Of a stretch of 41,634 bases of DNA, positions 17,280 to 25,452 are shown one piece after another. Position 1 is the first letter of the stretch. Every line of letters begins with the position of its first letter. Below the pieces are notes generated by a model that made no database searches, was not told where the DNA came from, and was given only the letters and a program-made list of their open reading frames with translations. A program made the translations under genes and the position numbers. This stretch comes from Puniceicoccales bacterium. Its GTDB lineage: Bacteria > Verrucomicrobiota > Verrucomicrobiia > Opitutales > UBA9783. Location of the stretch: NCBI GenBank assembly GCA_031283895.1, contig JAITAV010000022.1, forward strand, positions 1-41,634, given 5' to 3'.

Positions 17280-18632
17280 ATGTCACTCCATTCGCAGACT
17301 TTTTTCTTACCTTATCAAAAACGCTGGATCATGGACAATGCCCGCATCAAAATCATGGAAAAATCAAGACAAATAGGTTTATCGTGGGCGAGTGCCTATC
17401 GGGCTGTGAGGGAAAGTCTACATTACCCCCAACGGTCTATCTGGATTTGTTCGCGCGACCTCACGCAAGCACAACTTTTCCTCGACGATTGCAAAAAATT
17501 TGCCAACGTCCTCCATAAAATTATTCGGCAACCCGCTTCGAACAGCAAACAAAAACAGTGCACTTACACGCTACGCTTCAACAATGGAAGCATGCTACAA
17601 ATTGTTTCATCCAACCCAGATGCTCAAGCTGGAAAACGTGGGACGCGCATTTTAGACGAATTTGCACTTCACGATAATCCGGAATATCTTTACAACATCG
17701 CCTATCCAGGCATTACGTGGGGCGGCCATTTAGAAATCATATCGACGCACCGAGGTGCCAATAATTTTTTTAACAAACTGCTTCAGGATATTAAATTTAA
17801 CGGAAATCCCAAAAATATTTCTCTGCATACAATCACTTTAGCCGATGCATTGGAACAAGGATTTTTACAAAAACTAAAATTAAAACTCCCCAAGGATGAT
17901 CCACGTCAGACGATGGACGAATCCGCCTACTTTAACTTCATACGCAACGCCTGCGTGCACGAAAATGTATTTCGGCAAGAATACATGTGTACACCCATGG
18001 ACGATGACGCATCTTTTATCAAATTTGTCGACCTGGAACCATGTTTCTACACCTCTTCAGAAGCTTGGGAAAAAGTCCATCATTATCCTACTTTTTTGGG
18101 TGTCGATCTTGCAAGGTCGAACGACTTAAGCGTTTTCGTAATCATTGAAACCATGGGAGATACATGCTTCACCAGAAAAATTTGTACCCTAAAAAATGCA
18201 CATTTTGACCAGCAGGAAATTTTACTGGATCACCTTCTGAAAGATTACCATGTCCAACATGCCTGCATTGATCAAACGGGCATAGGCTACCAATTTGTGG
18301 AACGTGCGCAAAAACGTTGGGGAACACACCGCATCAAAGGTGTTCATTTCTCTCAAAAAATTAAAGAAAAACTCGCATATGGACTTAAAATGATCATTGA
18401 ACGACATCAACTCAAAATTCCGAACGACCCAGCACTCATCAACGATTTCCTCAACGTACATTTACAATGGACATCTTCGCAAGCTCACTTCGTGGCTAAT
18501 CATACGGTTGATGGACATGCGGATAGGTTTTGGGCTTTTGCGCTGGCGTTATCGGCCGCGGAATACATGCAAACAACACCCTGCAATACGGAAATTTTTC
18601 AAACCCACAAATACTTCATCTATGAAAATTAA
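17280..18632 (+). CDS. Phage large terminase (TerL, Mu gp28-like)
   Basis: DNA-packaging motor of 450 residues. The ATPase part has a Walker A variant MEKSRQIGLSW near residue 28 and Walker B RILDEFALH with the acidic pair. The RNase H-like nuclease carries acidic residues in FLGVDLARSNDLSV, ACIDQTGIGYQ and the C-terminal DGHADRFWAFALAL. The form SRQIG.SW is characteristic of Mu-type terminases. All catalytic positions look intact. Portal translation starts 11 bases before its stop. Confidence 0.9.
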   Translation: MSLHSQTFFLPYQKRWIMDNARIKIMEKSRQIGLSWASAYRAVRESLHYPQRSIWICSRDLTQAQLFLDDCKKFANVLHKIIRQPASNSKQKQCTYTLRFNNGSMLQIVSSNPDAQAGKRGTRILDEFALHDNPEYLYNIAYPGITWGGHLEIISTHRGANNFFNKLLQDIKFNGNPKNISLHTITLADALEQGFLQKLKLKLPKDDPRQTMDESAYFNFIRNACVHENVFRQEYMCTPMDDDASFIKFVDLEPCFYTSSEAWEKVHHYPTFLGVDLARSNDLSVFVIIETMGDTCFTRKICTLKNAHFDQQEILLDHLLKDYHVQHACIDQTGIGYQFVERAQKRWGTHRIKGVHFSQKIKEKLAYGLKMIIERHQLKIPNDPALINDFLNVHLQWTSSQAHFVANHTVDGHADRFWAFALALSAAEYMQTTPCNTEIFQTHKYFIYEN

Positions 18633-19821
18633 CACTTATCTCACTTCGTTCAGACAAGATAGCATCGCTCGTCAAACGTGGAACCCCATACGCTCATTGA
18701 CCCCTGCATCGCTATCGCGTGTACTGGATGCCTTTCATGCGGGGCAATTAAAACAAGCGGCACTCATTTGGGAAGCCATTGAACGCAGAGATGACTTGCT
18801 ACAAGGGGTCATTTCAAAGCGAAAAAAGGCAATTGCTCGCCTCCCTTGGGAAATCCTGACCATTGACAATACCGAAGAAGCGGCGCAACAAAAAGAAATT
18901 TTAGAAAGCTTTTACAACAATGTCATTTGCATCAATGCGTACGATGAGAATGAACGCGGTGGACTTTCTTTACTCATTAAACAAATGATGGATGCCGTTG
19001 GAAAAAGATACGCCGTCCACGAAATTGTTTTTAAACCTTTGCTTCAAGAGCAAAAAAAGCACTTAACGGCTGAATTTCGCTTTGTACCACTTTGGTTTTT
19101 TGAAAATAAAGACGGACACCTTCACTTTGTGCAAGCGAATAAAGAGAAAAAGATCCCACTATCCTCAGGAGAATGGCTTGTGACGACCGGCGATGGCCTT
19201 ATGGAATCGTGCTCCATCGCCTACTTGTTCAAACACCTGCCACTGAGAGATTGGCTCATTTACTGCGAACGAAATGGAATGCCCGGCGTCAAAGGGGTCA
19301 CCAATGCACGCCCCGGATCCAACGAATGGGAAATTGCCCGCGAAGCCGTAAAAAACTTTGGTGCCGAATTCCACGCCCTCATGTCGACGGGAACGGATAT
19401 TCAAGCCATTGATATTTCAGGGAAAGGAGAGTTACCGTATCCAAAATTAGTGGAACGTATGGACCGCGCAATGGCGGCCTTATGGCGTGGATCCGATTTA
19501 ACAACACTTTCTCAGCAAAACGGTATCGGCGCATCCGTTCAATGGGATGAAAAAACACTGCTGGAGGAAGAAGATGCGCAGATGATTTCGGATACCCTCA
19601 ATAACCAAGTAGACCGTTATGTCCTCAAGTATCTTGTTGGGACCGAACAACCTAAGGCATACTTTCAGCTCAAATTTTCTCCCAATAAAAATTTAAACAA
19701 TGATTTGGCCATTTTCAAAACACTTTGGGATATGGGCGTGGCGCTAAGCCTCAATGACATTCGTGAACACTTCGGTCTTAATCCTCCTTGTAATTCGAGC
19801 GACACCTTGCAACACCCATAA
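18622..19821 (+). CDS. Phage portal protein (DUF935, Mu gp29-like)
   Basis: A 399-residue portal that forms the DNA entry ring of the capsid. It matches the DUF935 family: LIWEAIERRDDLLQGVISKR with RLPWEI near the N-terminus, then PLRDWLIYCERNGMPGVKG, and the C-terminal LWRGSDLTTLSQQ with NDIREHFGLNPP. ATG 18622 is chosen because it starts MKINTYLTSF and gives an 11-base overlap with terL, as elsewhere in the cassette; the frame is open further upstream without meaning. It is somewhat shorter than Mu gp29 (about 500). Confidence 0.88.
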   Translation: MKINTYLTSFRQDSIARQTWNPIRSLTPASLSRVLDAFHAGQLKQAALIWEAIERRDDLLQGVISKRKKAIARLPWEILTIDNTEEAAQQKEILESFYNNVICINAYDENERGGLSLLIKQMMDAVGKRYAVHEIVFKPLLQEQKKHLTAEFRFVPLWFFENKDGHLHFVQANKEKKIPLSSGEWLVTTGDGLMESCSIAYLFKHLPLRDWLIYCERNGMPGVKGVTNARPGSNEWEIAREAVKNFGAEFHALMSTGTDIQAIDISGKGELPYPKLVERMDRAMAALWRGSDLTTLSQQNGIGASVQWDEKTLLEEEDAQMISDTLNNQVDRYVLKYLVGTEQPKAYFQLKFSPNKNLNNDLAIFKTLWDMGVALSLNDIREHFGLNPPCNSSDTLQHP

Positions 19822-19833
19822 GAAAACTTTGCC

Positions 19834-20469
19834 ATGCTGACACCTTCCATAAAAATTAAACACACATCCGATCTTCAGTGGATTCAATTGGCAAGCTACG
19901 GAATCTTCGAACATCCCTACGGAAAACAATTTATTACGAAGACTTCCGCTTTACAATTGGCTCAACAATTTAAAACTTTGCTGCACCGATTTGGCTGGAA
20001 ATACGTTCCCGTGTATATTGGACACCCCGACGATCCAAATTTTTCTCACATCCCCGAACACATGAATCCCAACGAATACGGTCGTGTAAAAAGCCTTAAA
20101 ATTAACAGCGATGGCATTTGGGTCAACATTAAGTGGACGTTGGCAGGTCTAAAAATAATTCAAGCGCAACAATACCGATACCTATCTCCACGGTGGCTTA
20201 TGAAACCGCTTAACAATCGCGGGTACACACCCATTCGCTTGCTATCCGTTGGACTCACCAACCAACCTAACCTACCCGTTCAAGCCATTATACCAAAACC
20301 AACACCCACTGTCTGCATTACAACTCAATTGCATCAGTTACGTTGCGACAAAGAAAATATTTTAAACGTTACCAAGCGCATACAGCAGCGCATGTTGGAA
20401 ACGGGCGAAAGTTATCCGGAGGCTTGGCACCACGTAAAGCAAACCGACATCAGTTCTAACGTATCTTAA
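19834..20469 (+). CDS. Mu-type prohead protease (gpI-like)
   Basis: A 211-residue protein that would cleave scaffold and capsid during head maturation. It fits the Mu-like protease family: YGIFEHPYGKQ at the start, PVYIGHPDDP in the middle, a segment NEYGRVKSLKINSDGIWVNI, and SVGLTNQPNLP before the C-terminal scaffold-like tail. In Mu, the gene I product also carries the internal scaffold Z. Here the C-terminal tail is only about 60 residues. It lies 12 bases after the portal gene. Confidence 0.82.
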   Translation: MLTPSIKIKHTSDLQWIQLASYGIFEHPYGKQFITKTSALQLAQQFKTLLHRFGWKYVPVYIGHPDDPNFSHIPEHMNPNEYGRVKSLKINSDGIWVNIKWTLAGLKIIQAQQYRYLSPRWLMKPLNNRGYTPIRLLSVGLTNQPNLPVQAIIPKPTPTVCITTQLHQLRCDKENILNVTKRIQQRMLETGESYPEAWHHVKQTDISSNVS

Positions 20470-20474
20470 CTGCA

Positions 20475-20619
20475 ATGGAATTCGAAATTTTAGCCCATCT
20501 ATCCGCAGATATTTTTGGGCAAACATTTGAAGAATGACCATTTATCAGAAATAGAAAAACATCTTTCCCAATGCATTAAATTCATTTTACACACAACATC
20601 TTATGAAAACAAACAATAA
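20475..20619 (+). pseudogene. Small phage gene broken by, or read through, a +1 shift at UGA-C
   Basis: ATG 20475 gives 20 residues (start MEFEILAHLS, then ADIFGQTFEE) and stops at TGA 20535-20537, which is followed by C. Skipping one base reads on as DHLSEIEKHLSQCIKFIL and so on to TAA at 20617-20619, overlapping the next ATG by 17 bases. The joined 47 residues make one coherent amphipathic helical protein, and the overlap with the next gene is the same style as in neighbours. It may be a single-base mutation, an assembly error or programmed frameshifting. The family is not recognised. Confidence 0.5.
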
Positions 20620-21067
20620 AACAACACTCCATGAAACAGGGTTACGTTTCATTTTTTCCAACACAAAATGCGCCTTGGGAACCCACGAAGGCACATTGTC
20701 AAAATTCCCAAATGCGGATAATCTTCCAGCCCATCGGCTTATTTGCTTTACGGAAGATAACGACCGCATTCAATTGTGCCCCAACAACGAACTTCCCATA
20801 GGCGTCACCTACCAACCGGGCACAAGTACCCTCCTGCCCATTTGCCTTCATTTGCTAGGAATCAGTAAATATACGCTCCATATCCAAACTTCAGATACCG
20901 TAAAAGCGGGAAGTTTGCTGTGTTCAGATGACGATGGCTACATCAAGGCTATGCCCACAACTTCCGGCCAATACATCTGCATTGGCATTGCATTAACGGA
21001 TGGTCAAAAAGACGACCTCATTGAAGTTTCTACAACCGTCCCTCACAAAATTGAAATCAAGGAATAA
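20603..21067 (+). CDS. Capsid cement protein (DUF2190-like)
   Basis: A 154-residue protein located between the protease and the major capsid gene. The C-terminal part carries typical DUF2190 features: TVKAGSLLCSDDDGYIKAMP, then ICIGIALTDGQKDDLIEVST. Cement proteins decorate and stabilise HK97-fold shells. The order protease, decoration, capsid is as in Mu-like phages. Five bases separate it from the capsid gene. Confidence 0.75.
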   Translation: MKTNNKTTLHETGLRFIFSNTKCALGTHEGTLSKFPNADNLPAHRLICFTEDNDRIQLCPNNELPIGVTYQPGTSTLLPICLHLLGISKYTLHIQTSDTVKAGSLLCSDDDGYIKAMPTTSGQYICIGIALTDGQKDDLIEVSTTVPHKIEIKE

Positions 21068-21072
21068 ATCGT

Positions 21073-21975
21073 ATGAATCACCTATCGCACGCACAAGAAT
21101 CTCAATTCAATCCATCTCATTACTCGGAATCTTTAACCGCATTTACACGTGATTGGAAAGATGCCGAAAACATTGAAGCACTTCTGAATTTCATAGCCCC
21201 TAAAGTACCTGTTTCGCGACGTTTTGAGTACAAACAAACCGATACAGATCAAATGTTCTTCTCGGAGCACGATGATTTGAGGGCTCAGGGAAGCGGCTTT
21301 AAACGTATCGAATTTTACGGGCAAGTAATCCAAGCAAAAACGCTCAACAAAGGGCTCACCATTCGCGTTGATGTCGATGACATCGTGGGAGCAGATTGGC
21401 AAGAACGTTACGTACACTTACTTATGAAACGCTTGTACCGCAATGAATTACGTCGAGCCATGGCCGCACTTAAGGAAAATGCGAATCGTACGGAAAAAAC
21501 CTGGAGTACGGAAAGTATCCCCGATAAAGACATTCGCGAATGTTTATTGCAATCGGCCCATACGCACGGCTTTTATCCCAATCGAATACTATGGGGCGAA
21601 TTAGCTTGGTATAAACGCCAAGATTGTTACTGTGCTCAAGAGAATGCAAGCGCATACATCGTTGCCGAATTATCCAGGGAAAAATTGGCTGAAAAACTGT
21701 TGGTGGACGAAATTAAGTTACTGAAGAAGCAAAACTTGGGTATTCAAGGAGATGAAATTCAAGGGAATGAAATTTTCGCTTTTTTCACCCAAAATGGTTT
21801 GTTAAAAGATGAACCTTCTCACATCAAACGTTTTGTTACACCTACGGAAGGCGACAATTTATTTCGCGTTTATGTGGAAGAACATTCGAAATTCACAGAC
21901 ATTACGGTAGAACATTACAGCAATCTTGCCGTTACTTCGGCAGACGGCATTACTCAAATCGACATTCAATCCTAA
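21073..21975 (+). CDS. Major capsid protein
   Basis: A 300-residue shell protein. The N-terminal half carries EALLNFIAPKVPVSRRFEYK and the E-loop-like FFSEHDDLRAQGSGFKRIEF. A long helix LYRNELRRAMAALKENANRT follows, then the substrate-like NRILWGELAWYKRQ and a C-terminal domain (PTEGDNLFRVYVEEHSKF). The pattern fits the HK97-fold coat proteins that follow DUF2190 genes. Position and length support the call even without a close match to Mu gpT. Confidence 0.78.
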   Translation: MNHLSHAQESQFNPSHYSESLTAFTRDWKDAENIEALLNFIAPKVPVSRRFEYKQTDTDQMFFSEHDDLRAQGSGFKRIEFYGQVIQAKTLNKGLTIRVDVDDIVGADWQERYVHLLMKRLYRNELRRAMAALKENANRTEKTWSTESIPDKDIRECLLQSAHTHGFYPNRILWGELAWYKRQDCYCAQENASAYIVAELSREKLAEKLLVDEIKLLKKQNLGIQGDEIQGNEIFAFFTQNGLLKDEPSHIKRFVTPTEGDNLFRVYVEEHSKFTDITVEHYSNLAVTSADGITQIDIQS

Positions 21976-21992
21976 TGCCCTAAAAGACAGAT

Positions 21993-22095
21993 TTTGGATC
22001 TGAAAAAGATTTACGCATTTCGTGAAAATGCACGGACTTCATCAAAAATAAACTAGGTACGTAAAACGAATACGTAAAATCCACTCAGATCCAAA
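21993..22095. repeat. Inverted repeat enclosing a hairpin, between capsid and gp36-like genes
   Basis: TTTGGATCTG (21993-22002) and CAGATCCAAA (22086-22095) are perfect 10-bp inverted arms, about 83 bases apart. Inside, GCATTT and AAATGC form a stem with a 5-base loop (22015-22031), followed by two copies of TACGTAAAA (about 22054-22078). The gap of 169 bases is the largest in this otherwise overlapping cassette. It could be a structured RNA, a packaging or processing site, or the scar of a lost gene. Confidence 0.55.
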
Positions 22096-22144
22096 TCCCC
22101 TTAAATGAACGACACAAATCCTAATTTAGATAGACCTTACCAAA

Positions 22145-22570
22145 ATGTTAAATTGGATCTTACTCACCGAAGATGCACTGGAAGATTACCTGGCTAAAGA
22201 CCAATTGGCCTTACTGACGCAACATCAAACTTCCAATAACCCTCTCCACAACTTGATTGGCGATATTTGCGCCTACGTACGTTCTTTTGTGCCCAACACT
22301 TGGCTACCCTCACCCTTATTGGACACATCGATACCCGACGTCTGCAAAAGTATTGCCTGCACCCTTATTATCGAAGTTTTGCAAGCACGCTTACCCGAAA
22401 TGCAACTTTCAAACGATCAAATTCGCAACGCGGATCATGCGCGCCAATCGCTGCTAAACCTGAAAGAAATCTGGCAAAATGAGTGCAACCATGTAAAACG
22501 ACCTTCTCGCATTGAAACGGTACGGCATCGTCCACACGACGCCAATACAAAAACCCTACAAGGATTTTAA
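22145..22570 (+). CDS. Head-tail connector, gp36-like (DUF1320)
   Basis: A 141-residue protein that follows the capsid gene, the position of Mu gp36. It opens with LTEDALEDYLAKDQLALLTQ and has a central IGDICAYVRSFVPN and SIACTLIIEVLQARLPE. The helical pattern and length fit connector proteins of the gp36/gp6 type that join portal and tail. The C-terminal basic tail (RIETVRHRPHDANTK) is poorly conserved. Confidence 0.7.
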   Translation: MLNWILLTEDALEDYLAKDQLALLTQHQTSNNPLHNLIGDICAYVRSFVPNTWLPSPLLDTSIPDVCKSIACTLIIEVLQARLPEMQLSNDQIRNADHARQSLLNLKEIWQNECNHVKRPSRIETVRHRPHDANTKTLQGF

Positions 22571-22581
22571 ACGATAAGTAC

Positions 22582-23082
22582 ATGACGAAAACCATCCCCT
22601 TTAACGCATTATTTTATTATTTTTCCACCATGAAACCCATCCTACGAGACATTCAAAATACCATCGTTAAGTTCTTAAGGGACAACGAAGATTTACAAAA
22701 TATCGACATCATTCCTTGCGGCCTCAGCTCAATAGAAAACTTACAATCGCACCATTACAAGCAAATTCAACCCACTCAGCTGCACGTATCTTATCCCATA
22801 CCCACCCAGTCTGCAGCAGATATCTCTGGACTCTTCTGGAGCAAAATTGCCCTACAATTAACATTGGTTAAAAAATACACGTGGACGGAAGACATCTCTG
22901 CGTACGAGCAAACCGAACAAATTAGCTACGTACTGTCCCACCAGCCTCTCATAACGCCTTCGTGGGAAGTTTGCTTTGAACTCGATTATCAAAATCCATG
23001 GAAAGATTTAACAAATCAGCCACTTTGGCAAGCAATTCAAATGAATTTTACTTCATCTAAATTCAATCTGTCTTTCGCATGA
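22582..23082 (+). CDS. Phage neck or tail-completion protein
   Basis: A 166-residue protein, not recognised to family level. The ATG at 22630 (MKPILRDIQNTIVKFL) is an equally plausible start, since the first 16 residues look unrelated to a fold. Its mid-part (QLHVSYPIPTQSAADISG, KIALQLTLVKKYTWTED) is beta-rich, like tail-terminator and gp37-type proteins that follow gp36 in Mu. Its stop overlaps the next ATG (ATGA at 23079-23082). Confidence 0.6.
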   Translation: MTKTIPFNALFYYFSTMKPILRDIQNTIVKFLRDNEDLQNIDIIPCGLSSIENLQSHHYKQIQPTQLHVSYPIPTQSAADISGLFWSKIALQLTLVKKYTWTEDISAYEQTEQISYVLSHQPLITPSWEVCFELDYQNPWKDLTNQPLWQAIQMNFTSSKFNLSFA

Positions 23083-23477
23083 AAATCACGCTCAACCATC
23101 AAGTACTTGCCGGAGGCATGGAGATAAACGAAAATCCAACGCATTTTCACATTCAGGGGAAACGGCACATACAGATTGTGCAAAGAATTCGGGCACAATC
23201 CGTCCAAACGGTAAATCGAGGGAATTTACAAATTCAAATTATCTTTGAAGTGGGACGTAGGCACCGGTCGCAAAAAGAAGCCGAACGTCATGCACTCGTA
23301 CACGCCTCCCAACTTGAGCAAGCCAACGGAATACTTTTAATCGAATTGGAAGACAAAGAACATCAATGCTACCAGTTGGAACACGCAAGTCTTGAAAATG
23401 TTGAAATACGTTATCGAGGAAACGCTTCATACACCATCTACACAATCTTGGGAGGAATACTCAGTGCAAAAATCTAA
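23079..23477 (+). CDS. Phage tail-associated protein
   Basis: A 132-residue beta-rich protein with the segment QRIRAQSVQTVNRGN and a run QKEAERHALVHASQLEQANG. I recall similar proteins in verrucomicrobial phage cassettes but cannot assign a role. It may be a very short tail-tube or neck-ring element. It is coupled to both neighbours by overlaps: four bases upstream and 14 bases downstream. Confidence 0.55.
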   Translation: MKITLNHQVLAGGMEINENPTHFHIQGKRHIQIVQRIRAQSVQTVNRGNLQIQIIFEVGRRHRSQKEAERHALVHASQLEQANGILLIELEDKEHQCYQLEHASLENVEIRYRGNASYTIYTILGGILSAKI

Positions 23478-23616
23478 ACCCAACTCTTACAATGGATCGG
23501 ATACACCATCTATTACCGTGTTGGAAGAAGCTCTTAAGGAGCAACAAGCGTACATTGAAAACATAGAAAATGCGTTGCGCGAACTCAAAGAGCAACTCCA
23601 CAACTTAAGAAATTAA
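23464..23616 (+). CDS. Small coiled-coil phage protein
   Basis: A 50-residue protein from a GTG start at 23464, giving VQKSKPNSYNGSDTPSIT followed by a heptad-rich helix LEEALKEQQAYIENIENALR ending ELKEQLHNLRN. The frame is open further upstream to 23392, but that start would overlap the preceding gene by 86 bases; the GTG gives the usual short overlap. The helix could be a trimerisation or scaffold element. No family recognised. Confidence 0.55.
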   Translation: MQKSKPNSYNGSDTPSITVLEEALKEQQAYIENIENALRELKEQLHNLRN

Positions 23617-23617
23617 T

Positions 23618-25327
23618 ATGGCTTGGCAACTGGCTTACAAAGGTACTCAAAAATCTCTAGCAGACTGGGGCATTCACAGTGTTATACGGCGCACCGTCAA
23701 TCAAGGTAGTGACGTGGTAAGATTCAAACAAACACTTGGGGCAGGAGAAAATTTTTTTGAACCCGATCAAACGCTCGAAATCTACAAAGACGACAAACGT
23801 TGGTTTCAAGGACGCATTACACAAGTTCCGCATATCTATACGGCCACTTTGGAAGAAAACGTGTACGAAATTTCAGGGACTTGGTGGTATCTCGAACACC
23901 TTGTTTATCAACAAAAGTGGCAATACGCACAAAGCACTGCGGAAGAACCTTCAAAAGTTATTCTTTTTGAGCGCGGCGCATGCATACTCGGACAGTCGGA
24001 TACAGGCCAATATTTAAATGCTAAGGATTGTCTTACGCAAATATTAACCTACGCAATACGTCATTCGGCTCCTTTTCAAATCGGACACATCGAAGGATTT
24101 GATTTCTTTTTCCCTTACGAATCCATTAAAGACTGCAGTTGTGCCGAAACGATTCAACGCATTCTAAGGTGGACACCCGATGCCATTTGCTGGACGGATT
24201 ACGCTTCAACCATACCCATTTTTCACGTTGTCCGTAGACAATTTTTGAAAGTAAAAACCATCGATATTCATCAAGCACAGCAGTTAAAAATTGTTCCAAG
24301 GCACGACTTAAAAGTTAATGCCGTGGTTTTAAAATACGAACATACGCATTCGGAAGGACAAAACACTTGGAAAACAAATACATTTGATGCTTACCCCAAA
24401 CACGCAACGGGAGAAGAATTTAATGCATTGGTCTTAACAATCGAATTGGAAGGAACTCATACCCATTTGCAAGAACAACGCGTCAAAACGGAACCCATCG
24501 ACACAGCCTCCATTGCATGGTGGAAAGAGCATTGTCCTTTTCTACAAAACATTGCCAATGAACACATTCAAATTACCAACACACAGCGTACAAGCACGTT
24601 ACCCTACGAACTCATTGAAGGTGCCGTTGCTCCATGGATGTATTGCAAGGCTCAGTACGAAACAATTTCCGCCTACGTTCATTACGCAACCCCTTCCAAT
24701 ACGGTCAAAAATCGTTTCATCTCCTTACGCCTGTGTACCACCGATGCCACTTCCAAAACATACCGCCATTGTACCTTTGTAAAAGGAAGCACTTTACCTC
24801 CAAGCGGACTTGCAAAAGTTTTATTCGAAGCCGTTTCAACACTACACTATGAAGGCCAACTCAAAATACAACAGGCGGAAATTGAAGAGAGCTACATGGG
24901 ATCCGTCCTAAATCTTCAACAGGGTACTCGGGATTGGACTTGCATGAATGCGGTGATTCAAGAGGAAATCACGCATGTGGATACGGGAACCACAGAACTC
25001 AAATTTGGGGCCCCAAAACACCTTGGTCCAAATGACCTCATTCAACTCATGCGTGCTAATCGTTTAAGAACCACTTCCAACAATCCCGAAATGCGGTTTA
25101 ATATTTCGTTAGGTTCGTCTCAAACGATCACTTACTTTCCAACGCATACACCCACGATGCAGTCGGCAAGCGATCAGGGCCAATACACAAAATTCGTCGT
25201 TGCCGATGGGTCCAAGCAAATTGAATTGGATGCAAGCTTGTTACCCGAAAACGTCAAAATGCAATTACGGGCTTACGACGTTGTGGAATCGGGTGTACTA
25301 AAAAAAGTCTGGATCTTTTCCTCGTAA
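23618..25327 (+). CDS. Tail-tip/hub-like phage protein
   Basis: The largest protein of the cassette, 569 residues. It begins MAWQLAYKGTQKSLADWGIH and continues with RTVNQGSDVVRFKQTL and DDKRWFQGRITQVPH, a pattern of beta-rich domains like gpD/gp27-type baseplate hubs, where a tail-tip ring binds the host-recognition spike. The C-terminal part (GSSQTITYFPTHTPTMQS) reads as a receptor-binding or spike-adjacent domain. No catalytic motif is seen. A tape measure gene, which normally comes before a hub, is missing. Confidence 0.6.
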   Translation: MAWQLAYKGTQKSLADWGIHSVIRRTVNQGSDVVRFKQTLGAGENFFEPDQTLEIYKDDKRWFQGRITQVPHIYTATLEENVYEISGTWWYLEHLVYQQKWQYAQSTAEEPSKVILFERGACILGQSDTGQYLNAKDCLTQILTYAIRHSAPFQIGHIEGFDFFFPYESIKDCSCAETIQRILRWTPDAICWTDYASTIPIFHVVRRQFLKVKTIDIHQAQQLKIVPRHDLKVNAVVLKYEHTHSEGQNTWKTNTFDAYPKHATGEEFNALVLTIELEGTHTHLQEQRVKTEPIDTASIAWWKEHCPFLQNIANEHIQITNTQRTSTLPYELIEGAVAPWMYCKAQYETISAYVHYATPSNTVKNRFISLRLCTTDATSKTYRHCTFVKGSTLPPSGLAKVLFEAVSTLHYEGQLKIQQAEIEESYMGSVLNLQQGTRDWTCMNAVIQEEITHVDTGTTELKFGAPKHLGPNDLIQLMRANRLRTTSNNPEMRFNISLGSSQTITYFPTHTPTMQSASDQGQYTKFVVADGSKQIELDASLLPENVKMQLRAYDVVESGVLKKVWIFSS

Positions 25328-25339
25328 TATACCAATTTC

Positions 25340-25444
25340 ATGAACTTTCGTAGACATTTGAGATATTTATTGGAAAATTATGTACGTATACCTTTCTTAT
25401 TTCACGCGTTTTTCAAACCTGTTTACCTTTTACTTCAACGTTGA
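25340..25444 (+). CDS. Small basic phage-cassette protein
   Basis: A 34-residue open frame (MNFRRHLRYLLENYVRIPFL, then a hydrophobic and basic tail), 12 bases after the tail-tip gene. Its TGA overlaps a TTG at 25441 in the frame of the next gene. The size, the spacing and its amphipathic character make it a reasonable small gene, but it could be chance. No family is recognised. Confidence 0.4.
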   Translation: MNFRRHLRYLLENYVRIPFLFHAFFKPVYLLLQR

Positions 25445-25452
25445 CATTTTCT

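Noticed and set aside
22105..22197. 30-codon frame before the gp36-like gene
   Set aside because: Out of frame with its neighbour, without features, and too short to support.
16204..25327. Contractile injection system or complete prophage
   Set aside because: No sheath, tube, baseplate, tape measure, integrase or transposase was found, so the cassette is too small for either.
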